A DNA stretch of 64,000 nucleotides from Stenopsyche tienmushanensis (lineage: Eukaryota > Arthropoda > Insecta > Trichoptera > Stenopsychidae): positions 2,170,001-2,234,000 of the forward strand of contig WACJ01000530.1 of the NCBI GenBank assembly GCA_008973525.1. The letters are read 5' to 3'. The position numbers and the translations under genes are program-made. How positions within the stretch are numbered: the first letter of the stretch is position 1; each line of letters begins with the position of its first letter. Shown in pieces: positions 1 to 10,923 of this stretch. The notes under the pieces are model-generated. The model had not been told where the DNA came from. It did no database searches and saw only the letters and a program-made list of their open reading frames with translations.

Positions 1-224
1 CCCGTAAATAATCCCACAGGATAGCGTGTGATATACATATATATGCTAAGATACACAAGTCGTCTTTAAACAATAAACTTTAATTATGATCTATGCACGT
101 CTTCACTTTTCCATGGGAACTCACTGCTCCAAATATTGGACTTTTTCCAAACAACAAGATAAATATTGCAAATCATTTATTTATCTTTGCATTTTACAAT
201 CCTGTCAATGTTTTGTTTTTTATT

Positions 225-345
225 AACAGGGCTTCGAACCGCTATGTTTTTATTTCGGTTTTCGTTCCGGTGCAGTTCCAAACATTTATATCGGTTCAGT
301 TATGGGAAAAATAACGGTTATTCCGGGCTTCAATTGACGATTCAG
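225..345. repeat. Dispersed repeat with GGGCTTCGAACC end (hAT-like terminal repeat?)
   Basis: The segment holds GGGCTTCGAACC followed by TTTCGGTTTTCGTTCCGG, and ends near a second GGGCTTC. The same words occur at 8035-8090 and 25085-25235, so this is a dispersed family. A CAGGG start on inverted ends would suit a hAT element, but that assignment is inference and no transposase is visible here. Confidence 0.45.
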
Positions 346-404
346 CTCCGATTAATTGATTGAAAACATAATATTTAGAAGTAGAAGGATATAATAATAT
401 CATT

Positions 405-480
405 TATTCAACTAAATGGGAGTCCCAGCAGAAACAAATTGAAATCTGGGAGTTCCAGTCTGGGTGCATAGCAATACATG
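405..480. repeat. Dispersed repeat, GAAATCTGG...CCAGTCT family
   Basis: The words AAATTGAAATCTGGGAGTTC and CCAGTCTGGGTGCATA recur in diverged form at 13285-13380. Two copies in the window support a short dispersed repeat of unknown class. Confidence 0.4.
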
Positions 481-504
481 ATACATGACTTAATCCGTGG
501 ACGT

Positions 505-690
505 CTGGGGGTCCGCGAAACTTTTCTCGGGGGTCCGCGAAAATGTAAAAAAACATTTATCTATACTAAAACATGACATTTTTTTGGAATTATTTAAAGA
601 AAACATTATAAGAAAATCTATTTTGGTCAATATTTGACTAAGAAATGTATGTTTGTTTGAAAAATTATGGAATGGAGTAACATTTGTTCA
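505..690 (+). mobile_element. hAT-like non-autonomous fragment (GGGGTCCGCGAAA end)
   Basis: The block runs from GGGGTCCGCGAAA through ACATTTATCT, ACATTATAAGAA and ATCTATTTTG to TGTTTGTTTGAAAAATTA. The same order of words is found at 8362-8505, where the copy starts CAGCGGTTCTTAAAC and then GTCCGCGAAG. CAG-GGTTC-AAAC-GGGGTCCGCG is typical of hAT terminal sequences, so I call it a hAT-derived MITE by inference. No coding capacity is seen. Confidence 0.5.
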
Positions 691-726
691 AGAAAAGATC
701 CGCGAAAAAAAAAGCTAAGATCCCCG

Positions 727-1075
727 ACTACATAAGTTGATCCAGAAAGTAAGGTTACAGTGGCTCTGGAGACCAAACGATATTTTTTGTTTTGAAGCTG
801 CCGATTTGTTTGTTTGGTCCCGCGTGTTTGTCGACCATTTTGTTTAGTCACAGTAAATCCTTCCGATTGATACGACTAGTGATGTGATGAGTCGACAATA
901 TGTCACAAAGTTGATTAGGTTATTTAGAGAAGGCCGTGATGATGTTAATGGCGAAATAAGGTGTGGAAGACCATCAATTATTTCATACGAACTTGTGCAA
1001 AAAATTGAAGAACAAGTGCGAAATGACCGCAGTGTAATGCTTGATAGCCTCCACGAATAATTTCCCATTTAAAAA
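727..1075 (+). pseudogene. Decayed mariner transposon, 5' end and N-terminal transposase part
   Basis: The copy starts with a diverged mariner end (TGATCCAGAAAGTAAGG, compare 3764-3790 on the other strand) and the 5' leader TTTGGTCCCGCGTGTTTGTC. Broken pieces of the transposase helix-turn-helix region follow: codons for MSRQ-VTK and LFREGR, then the linker matching RPSIISYELVQKIEEQVRND. Frameshifts and stops occur throughout. It belongs with the copies at 3753, 8137, 16019, 28200 and 62337. It cannot encode active transposase. Confidence 0.75.
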
Positions 1076-1340
1076 CCATATTTATGATCATTTGAGATTT
1101 TTTTTTCGCACTATTAGAATTTTTCTTATATAGAATGTGCATAGGCTACTTTTCTAAAAATTGTGATTGTTCGGATTTCAATTCAGGAATATAAAAAATA
1201 TATATTATGTCATATTAGACTCTTTTGAATCGACAGTGATTGAGTATTTATATCCAAAGATATAAATATGAAAAATAGGGAGTTTCATCGGGAATAATAA
1301 ATTAAAACATGCCATTTTCACATAGTGAAAATGAAACTGA
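1076..1340. other. AT-rich spacer, nothing recognised
   Basis: AT-rich unique-looking sequence between mariner pieces. I see no coding, RNA or repeat signature. Confidence 0.5.
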
Positions 1341-1341
1341 A

Positions 1342-1428
1342 ATATGGAGCTGTGTTTGTGTAATATATAATAAAATAGGCTCGCTACTCTAGTGTAGTGG
1401 TTGCTTTATGCTACATATAAACAGACAC
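1342..1428 (+). repeat. Dispersed repeat with GTGGTTGCTTTATGCTGC
   Basis: The words CTGTGTTTGTGT, ATATATAATAAAAT and TAGTGGTTGCTTTATGCT recur in the same order at 40195-40280 (+) and at 62222-62335 (-). The phrase around GTAGTGGTT faintly resembles the A-box of tRNA-derived SINEs. No B-box was found, so the class is open. Confidence 0.5.
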
Positions 1429-1467
1429 AGTATCTATGATGTATGTGATGGACATGGACGCACTATA

Positions 1468-1626
1468 AACGACTTTCAGACATTTTTCGAAGTATTCTCA
1501 ATGATATTGTGTCGGAAAATCTTGGTTACAAGAAGTTGTGTGCTTGACGATTATCCAGAATGCTTATGTCTAAAAATTTTGGATTGTTTTGTACAGAAGG
1601 GCGATCACATATCATGCCCAAAGTTT
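1468..1626 (+). pseudogene. Mariner transposase fragment (linker to start of catalytic domain)
   Basis: One frame reads DIFRSILNDIVSENLGYKK and then LCA before a stop, matching the conserved mariner stretch 'DISRSLLxDIVSEKLGYKKLCARWVPRML'. A remnant of RMLMS follows, and further on there are traces of the segment before the first catalytic aspartate. It is separated from the 727-1075 piece by about 400 bp including a repeat, so the two may be one broken element or two. Confidence 0.7.
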
Positions 1627-1629
1627 TTA

Positions 1630-3750
1630 CTATATTTGTGTGATTAAATCTATCGATTTTGAATACATTTTAATAGGTACTTAAGTCACGTCTCAAATCA
1701 TCGACCCATGGATAAATCTAACGCCTCTTCTTTCGATGTTAATTTCCTTGTATTATACGCATTTTTGAGCGACGTAGTTAACAAATCGTTCGCCCAAAGA
1801 TCAACGACTATAATCAGTGTCATTGGGTTTGACGATTGTGATGAAACGGAATACTCGGGAGGGATGTGGGCGCATCCTTTGATCGGCGGATCGTATTTAT
1901 AATGATGGAGATTGTGGGAGTTCATTTTTGGAACACGGTGTTCGATCGCCGGGCGCAGATACCGATCATAAAAAACATGAAAGCCCGCTAACAAATCACT
2001 TAACAAAAACATTTTAATATGAAAACACATGTGAGGGTAGGCGGCTACCTCCCGTGGGCTGCCAGCGCCCATCTCGCCCTTCCCGCCTATACCTCTCTCG
2101 GCTGCTCTCTACCTGTGGATTTTGTTTTTGTACTTGCCCTTAATAGCGTGCGTCTTGGCTCATCTGCTCTTTTATCGCCATCCAATGCCACAATGCCTAA
2201 TTAATATACCATAAATTAATTCCTCAGCGTCTAAGTTTCATTATACATATTAACGAAATCCCATTAAAATTCAATGTCGATCAATAGATTGAAACATTAC
2301 AAACCGACGCCAATAAAATTTACAATTACGAGACAACAACGAACACTATATGCGCTCAATGCGGATGATTATATATTAATATCGCCATTAACATCTAACA
2401 AGTCCATTCTTACAAATCTTTAAAACATAATAAAAGGTCTCAATAAGAAAACGCTGCGTCGATGGAGTTAACCTGGAACAGGTAGGGCTTCATCTGAATC
2501 AATTGTATAAGATTATATTCAGATTTAATTCAGGATAAATCGGGATGATGCCATAAAATCATCTTGATTTTATATCAAAACGCTGATGGATGATACATTC
2601 CTTCAGATTTATTACGAATCCAATCAAAATAATAATAATCAAGATCAAATTACAGTGTGCGCCAAATCAAGTGTTACCAATTTTATCTAATTGTGGCCAA
2701 TTAATGTTTCGATCAAATAACATTTGACTGAAAATTTGGATTTTATATGCAATTATTATGACAATCAGCGAAAATGCAAGGACCTGCTTAGATCATGATT
2801 TGATAAAAGTTCGTATAAATAATGTCGTCGTTGGTCTAAAACGTTTGTCCGTAATGTATCCATCCAAAATCAGCGATGGAGTTACTTTTTGGCCGAATTC
2901 GACTAGAGCTCGCTATACAATCGCTGATCGTCATAAATAACTCAGATGGGCAATGATATTAAGGTGTGAGTGGTACCTAGAAGGAGCAGGTGCGAGTGAG
3001 GAATGTCGGTATTGGAGACCAGCTCAGCCTTTGTGCCTTCATCCGCGGGATCCTGGCATGTGACGAATGAATCGGGAAGAAATTTCAGATCGCCCGGAAT
3101 TATGCAGATCCGGGCGCTTGAATTTTACGCATAAATCTGTCGAAAGTCGACCGACGTCTTTTCACAGCGCCGATGATATTTTCGAATTGTGATTCATAAT
3201 CGCGTTCGATTGATTCGGCAATCGATTATTCCGGATCGGGGCATTAATTACGTTCGAAATAAGAGGAAAACGTCTTCTATGATTTATAATTGAGTCCGAG
3301 ACGTCCCTTTTTTGGCTGCAGTGAATTATGTCCGATCGTCGATATTTTAGCTCCAAAACAAACAGAATGTGATTTAGGTCCGATCGGCAAGAATTCGAGT
3401 CCATCAGGGGTGCTGACGAAATAGTCGGACGGTTTTTAAAAAGGCATCATGTCTGGTGGCGGGTCCGTCGAGGCTCCCAAGGCTCGTACCTTCATGTTAT
3501 TGCGTCTATATATTACAAAAACTCCATTAACAAAACATCATTACGATCGCGCATGCCCCATAAATCTGCGGATCATAGATCCAAAAATGATCTATGTATC
3601 AACAGCCAACATTTATATCCAGTGGCGTACCAATTAAAATCGACGAACGAGGCTTTTTATTAATATAAATATATATTTAATTTGGCGCGTTTTTCAGGTT
3701 TAATACTCGAAATTTAAGATGAAATAAAACGGTTTTTTTGTATACACGGT
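1630..3750. other. 2.1 kb without a recognised gene or repeat
   Basis: AT-rich sequence with moderate GC patches around 1850-2130 and 2940-3130. The longest open frame (minus strand 1698-2072, about 124 codons, ending in a short EEALDLSMGR-like C-terminus) has no family signature, no splice context and ordinary composition. I see no support for a gene here. Confidence 0.45.
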
Positions 3751-3752
3751 AT

Positions 3753-4110
3753 ATACGAGGGTCATCCAGAAATTCAGGTCCTCCACCGCCAGCTCTTTTT
3801 GGATTGTCTTTTAGATTATGAAGTGTAGTTATACAACAATATCTCATTTTCCGTCACGGTAGAGTTCAGACTCATGGTCTGCCACTCTTTGCCTCATCGT
3901 TAGCATCAGTACGGCCCATTTTGAACAACCTAACCCATATATTATCGACTCATCATATCACTGGTCGTATCCATCGGAAGAATTTACAGTGACTAAACAA
4001 AATGGCCGACAAACATGCGGGACCAAACAAACAAATCACCAATTTCAAAACAAAAAATCCCCCAACCTCCGTAGCCATTGTAATCTAACTTTCTAGATGA
4101 CCATCGCAAT
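3753..4110 (-). mobile_element. Mariner-derived element, internally deleted
   Basis: One end reads TATACGAGGGTCATCCAGAA and the other, on the complement, GCGATGGTCATCTAGAAAG, giving diverged mariner-type inverted ends. Between them on the minus strand lie the leader TTTGGTCCCGCATGTTTGTC and scattered transposase words such as MSR-like and the RTD-ANDEAK region. The catalytic core is missing. Its ends help define the terminal repeat of the main mariner family in the window. Confidence 0.7.
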
Positions 4111-4194
4111 AATAATATAATCTACGTTGATCTTGTTAATTGCCCTGTCAAATCAAAATTTCAAATAATATTGTTGTTAATCCAATTTCAAATT

Positions 4195-4310
4195 TGTGAC
4201 ATACTGTCGACTCATCACATCACTATCATCAATATCCGCGACCTCTCCATTGGAAGAATTTAGCGCGACTGAATAAAATGGTCGAAAAACACGCGGGGCC
4301 AAAAAAAACT
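4195..4310 (-). pseudogene. Short mariner 5' fragment
   Basis: On the minus strand it contains GGCCCCGCGTGTTTTTCGAC, TTCTTCCAATGGAGAGGTCG and the words for SDVMSRQYVT. These match the N-terminal part of the mariner copies at 8137 and 62337. It is too short and broken to encode anything. Confidence 0.6.
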
Positions 4311-4849
4311 GACTGAGTCTGAGTTTAATTTTTTTTGGTAAATATTATTCATATTTTTACATAGTGTTTATAAGGAACAATTAATATTATTAAAATGACC
4401 CAATACCAAGTTAATATGCGCACAAATATTCAGAATATCCGCTCATTTGTATCAAAAATCAGTTATGAAATATCTTTCTATAGAACTAATGTAACCAAAA
4501 GAAAGACTACTACTAGATTGAAAGGATAGATCTTCGTGATTTCAAGTCAAACCTTTTTCAATTCAAATCAAACCTTTTTTCATTTCAGGTGAAATGTTTC
4601 ATGCTCCAAATTAAACAGTATATTTTTTAAGCACATAAGATTATTTTTACATTAATGTAAAAATTCCGATTGCTGAATACACTTGGGTCTGTTTTTATGC
4701 GGATCTTTTTTATGCGATTTTGAAGTTATGCGGTTTTCAAAAATAATGGAACCTATCACTCATTTTTCTATAGAGGACAAAGCCGTTTTTATGCGAATGC
4801 GCATAAAAATATATGCATAATTAATACTACTGCAAGTTACAACCGTTAA

Positions 4850-5360
4850 CCTTTTCGTTAGTGATCAAATTTAAAATCGATGAAGTCATTGATGTCATAA
4901 TCGCTTTACACCGATTACTTTCTGTCAGCTCCTATCAGCGTAAGACAGTCTTCAATTCGAGGCAGGGTCAATTGTAAATAAACATTTGATAGCATACAAG
5001 ATCACGTCATTTCTTTACATAAACAATGCACAAAAAATCGATTCATTTGCTCCTCCTTTAGAAGGAAATGATATATGGACAAAGACTCATTCAACACGCA
5101 GGGAAGAACACCAAGCAGTTAAAAAAACAAACATTGTCGATAGCATACAATATTCGATCATTTCTTTGCGTAAACAAATAACACACTTGAAATCGAAATC
5201 ATTATTAGTCGATAAATTTGGGCTAACGATCTATACAATCGTGCGATGCATGCGGGGAAGCTCTCTGTCTCAGTCTGTCTCCGAGCTTCAATGTACAAGA
5301 GTGCTCTTTCTGAATAGTAGAGGGGGAAACGGAGGGTCTCCGATAGTACTCCCATAAGGG
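4850..5360 (+). mobile_element. TTAA-flanked MITE (piggyBac-like), copy A
   Basis: TTAA lies immediately outside both ends (4846-4849 and 5361-5364). The left end is CCTTTTCG and the right end, on the complement, CCCTTATGGGAGT. Interior words such as ATAATCGCTTTACACCGATT, GTCAGCTCCTATCAGCG and ATTATTAGTCGATAAATTTG are shared with copies B (9191) and C (41389). TTAA duplication and CCC-type ends fit piggyBac-derived MITEs; no transposase is present, so the class is inferred. It sits inside the pogo-like element and so inserted later. Confidence 0.65.
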
Positions 5361-5365
5361 TTAAA

Positions 5366-5530
5366 GTTTGAGTCTCATGATAAGAAACTGGCAATTTTGG
5401 AGTACTTGGCGAATGGCCAAATCCTACCGACAACCTGTGGGAATCGTCCATAGAAACAATCAAGAAAAATGAAGTCACTATCGGAAAATCAGTAAACGAA
5501 CTTAAGAATCGAATGTCTCCAAATCACGAA
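5366..5530 (+). pseudogene. Pogo-type transposase N-terminal helix-turn-helix remnant
   Basis: One frame reads ESHDKKLAILEYLANGQ up to a stop after about 27 codons. A shifted frame continues SSIETIKKNEVTIGKSV and then NELKNRMSPNH. This is the pattern of the CENP-B/pogo DNA-binding domain, where 'KLxILxxLxxGxS' is followed by 'STIRTIKKNExxIRxSV'. It supports the class assignment of the surrounding element. No DDE domain survives. Confidence 0.6.
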
Positions 5531-5809
5531 CTGCGTAAAATATATTGGTTAACTCGTTGCAAAATTTAATTACCGATAACATTTAAAAAAAAAGATGATT
5601 TCAACATAGAAGGATGACAAAATTGTATTGTGTTTTTACTTATTGATCTTTTTTATGCGATTTTTGGTACATTCTATCACATTTATTTGAAGTTATGCGG
5701 TGTTCAAAAATTACAGAACCTATAACTCAGTTTTCTATATTTTTATGCGATTTTTTCATATGCGAATCCTCTTGGAAATTATCAATCGCATAAAAAAAAC
5801 CCAAGTGTA

Positions 5810-7080
5810 TACGTAAAGACGTGTTTAAATTTTCATGGAAATGTAAAGAACGATGCCAACCTAACAAATCTGTTGATCCCTGACATCCCTGTGCGTTGTT
5901 TAATTTATTATCATTTAATTTATCTGATATCTGACAGTTTAACTTGAAATAAAAAAGGTTTGAAATAACGCTGGAATATTGCCATATAACCGTTCCTGCT
6001 ATATACTCTTCATGATTTTTCCGCGGCCAAGACTATTGGTCGACCCTCCATTCTTTTTTCAGCGTGTCATCTTAGCACAGAGGTGTTATTCTTCTCGTAT
6101 GATGATAATTTCAATATTAAATCACAAATCCTTGAATTTATTTTTATGGAATATTTATTATAACCCTAGTCTCATCTCACGTGCCGCCTTTTATTTTGCG
6201 TCTGTGTGCGTGTGTGCCTTTGCAAGTGGTGTTTGATCCTGCCACCAGTAGCGTCCCGCTCACGCAGCCCATTACAGGCCCGGTTTAACACGATAACCGC
6301 CATTTTATTCCATCTTCAACCCATTTGCGGGTGCGAAATTAATTTCAAATTAAATTCGCCCGAATGTCAATTGTAAACAATCCTAAGCGGGAAATTAGCC
6401 CGCGAAACATTTAATCTTGTAATTTTGAACAATCGTTCCGACTTGCGAATTAATTCAATACGTTAACACAGAACGGCAATTTGACGAAAGGCAAACACTG
6501 CAGATAGTCTTCATGACAAGAATTTAGTAATTTTCGACATTCAAGCATCAATCATATTAATAAATAACGGATTTAAGTCTGAAAAACAGCGCATGAAACT
6601 GTTGATTCGGCATCAGAATTGAAAATATTTTAAGAGCGCTGATCCTCTTTTTTAATTTTAATTAGTCGCCCTCGGCTGTGTTAATTCGTTTCAGTTGAAC
6701 AAACCCGTTCTTAATTTGCAATTTAAATTATACTTAAGTTAAAAAAGTACTTAGAAATGCAGTCCCCCGTATGAATAATGGGAACATACAAAAGCAGTGC
6801 CGATTTTAAACAAGATCAACAAGAATGCGAATTTTTGCGATGCGACAACACGGGGATAAATCGAGAATTATAGCCGAAAATAATTATTCATATAGCCTCG
6901 CATAAAATTATATTTCAACAGCGCGGACGTAAATTTTGCGTCGACTTCGTTTTAAGTGCATCACAAGCTTGAAAAAAAACATCAAACCGGTAACCGGGAG
7001 TCGATACTGCAAATCTTTCAATTTATTTCAGATATAATTTTTAACGACTTCTCCTTATGCTGCGGATGGGCATAGGTCAT
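5810..7080. other. 1.3 kb without recognised features
   Basis: AT-rich sequence with a GC-richer patch around 6180-6320. No coding signature, RNA gene or dispersed repeat was recognised. Confidence 0.45.
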
Positions 7081-7197
7081 GGTACAATCTAACGGCCCCC
7101 AACCAATCCCGCTTTATTCGTGAGATCCTTACAAAGTAGAGAAGGCCGCGGGCGCCCTATGAAAAAGCCATCCACAACATATTAATTATTTTTTTGT

Positions 7198-7860
7198 ATG
7201 AGAATAAAAAAGGGAAGAAGACCCTTACGCCAATGTAATACGCCACCGAATCCATTGACCAACAAATTTGGGAAATACGAAGATTGTCCCAGAAGTACCC
7301 GACTTCTATCCGTCCATAAACATCTGACAAAATTGGGTTTCATCAATCGTTCATATGTGTGGCTTCCTCATGAACTGACTCACTCAAATAAACTTCAGCA
7401 TATTTCAACATGCGATCTTCTTCTCCAACGACATAATAGCCAACCTTTTTTGAAGAGACTTGTCACTGGAGATGAAAGTTGGATACTCTATGAGAATATC
7501 CAACGTAAACGGTCTCGGACCAAGGGTACAGAAGCTTTAACTGTAGCTAAACCTGGCCTACATCCAAAAAAAGTTTTGCTATGCATTTGGTGGGACTGTA
7601 AGGGGGTAGTTTATCAAGAGCTACTTCAGCAAGGTGAAACGATCAATTCAACAAAATATTGTTTATTCCTGGAATTCCCTTCTCTGAGTCATCATTGTCT
7701 TTCACGTCAATCAATAGATCGACCGTATGTGGAAAGCAATGGAATACCACCTTATAAAATGTTATATCCGTGGGAAAATCTCGCATGGAGATCGTCTACG
7801 TTCGATAACAGATTTAGTATCTTAAGAAGAAGACTTGTGTCTAAAAAACCTTATATTTAG
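7198..7860 (+). pseudogene. Mariner transposase, second lineage (truncated, C-terminus scrambled)
   Basis: This frame of about 220 codons is the best-preserved transposase in the window. Residues 39-60 match the end of the mariner helix-turn-helix linker (VHKHLTKLGFINRS, WLPHELT). LKRLVTGDESWILYENIQRK carries the first catalytic Asp, and LLCIWWDCKGVVYQELLQQG is the central beta-strand region. The DNA-PHT motif with the second Asp and the C-terminal PPYSPDLAPSDY region are missing or out of frame; LAWRSSTFDNRFSIL is a broken tail. Family length is about 345 residues. The VWWDxKGV signature resembles the Hsmar1/cecropia-type branch and differs from the other mariners here. Not functional. Confidence 0.85.
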
Positions 7861-8034
7861 TTTGATTTAAAATAATATCAAAGAAGTTTCGCGATTATTT
7901 CAAAATATTTTAGCTGTAAATGGATGTTTGTGTAGCAAATTTAATTATTAGTGTTTTATGCAAAATTATGTCTATTAATAAACGATAGTTGTATATGATT
8001 TGTATATGATTTTCAAATTTTCATTATTAATATC

Positions 8035-8092
8035 AGGGCTTCGAACCTGAACTGAAACGAAAACCGACCCCTTAAGAAAAATAAAAGAAATT
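8035..8092. repeat. Dispersed CAGGGCTTCGAACC repeat
   Basis: CAGGGCTTCGAACCTGAACT is followed by GAAACGAAAACCGACC. It matches in order the complement of 25170-25232 and the segment at 225-260. Confidence 0.5.
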
Positions 8093-8361
8093 CAATCTAA
8101 CTTTTCCAAAGAACCGTAATTAGGGGGAATCTTAACGGTCAGTTTGTTTGGTCCCGCGTGTTTGTCGGCCATTTTGTTCAGTCACTGTAAATTCTTCCAA
8201 TGGAGAAGCCGTCGCGCGCTCTCGCCACATCCCATCTGTGCGACACCCGTGCGATCATCTATTTTCGAACTTGAATGCAGCACAAGATATACATCGAAAA
8301 CTCGTGAAAGTTTATGGTTGTGATTTGATGAGTCGACAACATGTCACCAAATGGGTTAGGT

Positions 8362-8520
8362 CAGCGGTTCTTAAACAGGAGTCCGCGAAGATATAAAAAA
8401 GACATTTATCTGTAGTTGAACAAGATATTTTCGTGAAACATTATAAGAAGATCTATTTTGATCAATATTTGACCAAGAAATGTTTGTTTGAAAAATTAAG
8501 CCTAGAAAGAAAAGTTAAGT
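8362..8520 (+). mobile_element. hAT-like MITE inserted in the mariner
   Basis: Starts CAGCGGTTCTTAAACAGG then GTCCGCGAAG, the typical look of hAT inverted ends. It shares its interior with 505-690. It interrupts the mariner reading frame exactly after KWVR, which shows that it arrived later. Its right end is not clear. Confidence 0.5.
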
Positions 8521-8654
8521 TTGAAGAATTTTGCTACCACTAATTGCTATCGGCCGCTAGAAAGGGTCTGTACAACTCGGTGGAGATTGTAAAAATGTAA
8601 AAATCCCCCAGGAAAGCATTTATCTCAATAAAACTTCCAAATAAAGTCTTAAAT

Positions 8655-8850
8655 TTAAAGGGAGTGGCCACAAAGTGTCCGTGTCCAACCGGTCCAAATT
8701 TCGGACCATTGACACAACGAAGAAGCGCCTCGCGATCTGACACCATGCCCGAAAATGCTCACAGAATATGGTCTGCGTCCATGAACGAATCTCCACATGG
8801 ACACTCTGAATTTGTTGAATGGAGGACGAGGCAGAGAGTAGAAGACCATC
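8655..8850 (-). pseudogene. C-terminal tail of a non-LTR retrotransposon ORF2
   Basis: Minus-strand frames read CPCGDSFMDADHIL with the expected next step WxCP one frame away, then SDREALLRCVNGPKFGPVGH and FVATPFKFK. This C-x-C...H...C cluster followed by a short tail matches the end of many I/R1/jockey-type ORF2 proteins. The same tail occurs at 22120, 36455, 43985, 44105 and 53560. Frameshifted, so a relic. Confidence 0.6.
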
Positions 8851-9190
8851 AGTGATTTCTGACGAATTTGTGCAAAAATTGAAGAAATATAGCAAAATGA
8901 CCACCGGGTAATGCTTGACGATCTTCGCGAAGAATTTCCTGATGTTTCTCAAAGTCTCCCTGGTAATATTGTGTCAGAAAAACTTGACTACAAAAAGTTG
9001 CGTGCGAGATATGTGCCCAGAATGCTCACACCAGAACACCGTCAAAATTGTTTTTTGACAGGAGGGAGAAGCTTTTCTAGACTCCATCGTGAAGAGGATG
9101 AGACGTGGGTTAGTCGCCGTACTCCAGAATCCTCGGTTTTTAAATGACTACCATATCCCTATTTTAACAAAACGTCATATCTGACACTAG

Positions 9191-9559
9191 ACTTTTGAGG
9201 AGTGAGCAAATTTAAATTCCATAATCGCTTTACACCGATTACTTTCTGTCAGCTCCTATCAGCGTAAGACAATCTTCAATTCAAGGCAGAGTCAATTGTA
9301 AATGAACACTGTCGATAGCACCCAATATTTGGTAATTTCTTTGCGTAAACAAGTAACAAACTTGAAATCGAAATCATTATTAGTCGATAAATTTGGGCTA
9401 ACGATCTATACAATTGTGCGATGTATGCGGGGAAGCTCTCCGTCTCTGTCTCCCAAACTGCGCTCTGTCTCTGTCTGCTTCCGAGCTCAATGTACAAGAG
9501 TGCTCTTTCTGAAAAGTGGAGGAGCGATGCTAAACCCTGGCACAATACTCCTTTAGGGG
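9191..9559 (+). mobile_element. TTAA-family MITE, copy B, flanked by CTAG
   Basis: The interior is nearly co-linear with copy A (4850), including TAATCGCTTTACACCGATTA, GTCAGCTCCTATCAGCG and ATTATTAGTCGATAAATTTG. The ends ACTTTTGAGG and CCTTTAGGGG match copies A and C. The flanking 4-mer is CTAG on both sides (9187-9190 and 9560-9563) where the other copies have TTAA. Confidence 0.65.
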
Positions 9560-9649
9560 CTAGTAATACATTTTTCCGCGAAAACTCGTTATTTTTTTCC
9601 AAAAGGGAAACTGAAAGTTTTTTTAAGCCTTTTTTCTTTGTCATTTAAT

Positions 9650-10830
9650 TTTATATTGTTGATAAATCCACAAATTTATGAAAATCATGTTTCAATCTTG
9701 TCGCAATATCAAAGGTATATTGGTCCATGAATTATCAACATCATCAGTTCAATTAAGTGTAATGCATAGTAACATTTTTTATCAACCAACTCTATATATA
9801 TTGAGTTACATTCTTTGATAGATTTCGTCTATCTTATGTTCGATTATATTGAAACATAGCTTGAGATACTATCAATAATAATTTATTCAATATCTTTAAC
9901 AATGTATTTGGATATTAATAACGGCATTTCAATAAGGAAAATCCGCGCAAGATATCGGTAAATTTTGACATGACTTCGAAGTCTTTCTCTGCAAATCCGC
10001 GCCAAATATTGGGCGCGAAGCTTCGACGCCAGGACGTGTGGTCATCCTTTTTCGTACTTTATTACGAGATCGAATCCTTTCATGTCCAACAAAAATGTGC
10101 GTCCATCTAAGTAACGGTTATCCGTTCGGAGCCGTGTGAATTAAAATCGCGCGATCCGGATTAGCATATTGCGAACATGTTAACATGCATCCAGGAATGG
10201 ATATCCTTTCATTTGCGATTCATACATGACCCGGCATATCAATTTCATATATCTCCTTCTGGAACATATGTTTCTCGCCAATAAACACAGGGTTTATGCC
10301 CCGACGCCCGATTCACACCCCCGCCTATCCCACCCCGTACGAATCCGTCTCCAGAGTTTTTTTATGGCACCCTTCCTTGCATTTGACGTAATATTTTATT
10401 ATACGCCATAGGTATACACACCAACATGCCCCCGTATTCATTTTACTTATAGGCACTATAAGCTTACAGAAAACTGTTTGACAGATTTATTGGCTACCCG
10501 CTTTGTTATAGCGCTCAAGCATCATTCTATCGAGAAGCTTTTGTAAACGGTGGCCGCGTACTTCCGTGCCCCGACTCAAATGCACCACTTACCAACCCTT
10601 CTTAATCCGCTATTTGCGCTTTATTTTTTTATACGCCATCGGACAATCTTAGCGCAAGCCTTCATTCAAAAAAAGTCATTTATAATTCACAAAAATGCAT
10701 ATAATAGACTGTCCAGTCGAAAATGTCGTTTTACAATATATTATCCTTCAATAGACACAACCCCCTATCTAGTTTTAAAACGGTTGTTTTACGATACGTA
10801 CCTGCGTGCACCGCTTTTATCTCATCAATG
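9650..10830. other. 1.2 kb without recognised features
   Basis: AT-rich sequence. Short frames at 10226-10411 and 10550-10831 have no family signature. No repeat was recognised. Confidence 0.4.
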
Positions 10831-10923
10831 ATATTGTAGCTTAGGTGATTTACTATCCTCAGGTAGTAGCGCTGTTAACAGCGACATCTTCCATCTCTCT
10901 TCAGGTGCAATGTGTTATTTTAA

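Larger units (their letters stand above)
4680..5807 (+). mobile_element. Pogo/Tigger-like DNA transposon relic with nested insertion
   Basis: The element starts CACTTGGGTCTGTTTTTATG and ends with its inverse CATAAAAAAAACCCAAGTG. TA flanks both ends (4678-4679 and 5808-5809), as expected for a Tc1/mariner/pogo target duplication. Subterminal words TTTTTATGCGATTTTGAAGT and TTATGCGGT recur at both ends and at 18823, 34570 and 37842. The element is split at 4846-5364 by a TTAA-flanked MITE. Its surviving interior encodes a CENP-B-type helix-turn-helix remnant (5366-5530). Diverged and non-functional. Confidence 0.75.
8137..9145 (+). pseudogene. Mariner transposon relic interrupted by other repeats
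   Basis: The left part (8137-8361) has the leader TTTGGTCCCGCGTGTTTGTC, the start-like TTCTTCCAATGGAGAAGCC and a helix-turn-helix region (NAAQDIHRKLVKVYGCD then LMSRQHVTKWVR). It is interrupted at 8362 and resumes at about 8842 with the linker and LDDLREEFPDVSQSLPGNIV, SEKLDYKKLRARYVPRMLT, ending at DETWVSRRTPES, which includes the first catalytic Asp. Everything after that is lost. The interruption holds a hAT-like piece and a non-LTR tail. Confidence 0.8.

Noticed and set aside
1698..2072. 124-codon minus-strand frame ending EEALDLSMGR
   Set aside because: No homologous family recognised, no splice or promoter context, and an overlapping frame is open on the other strand.
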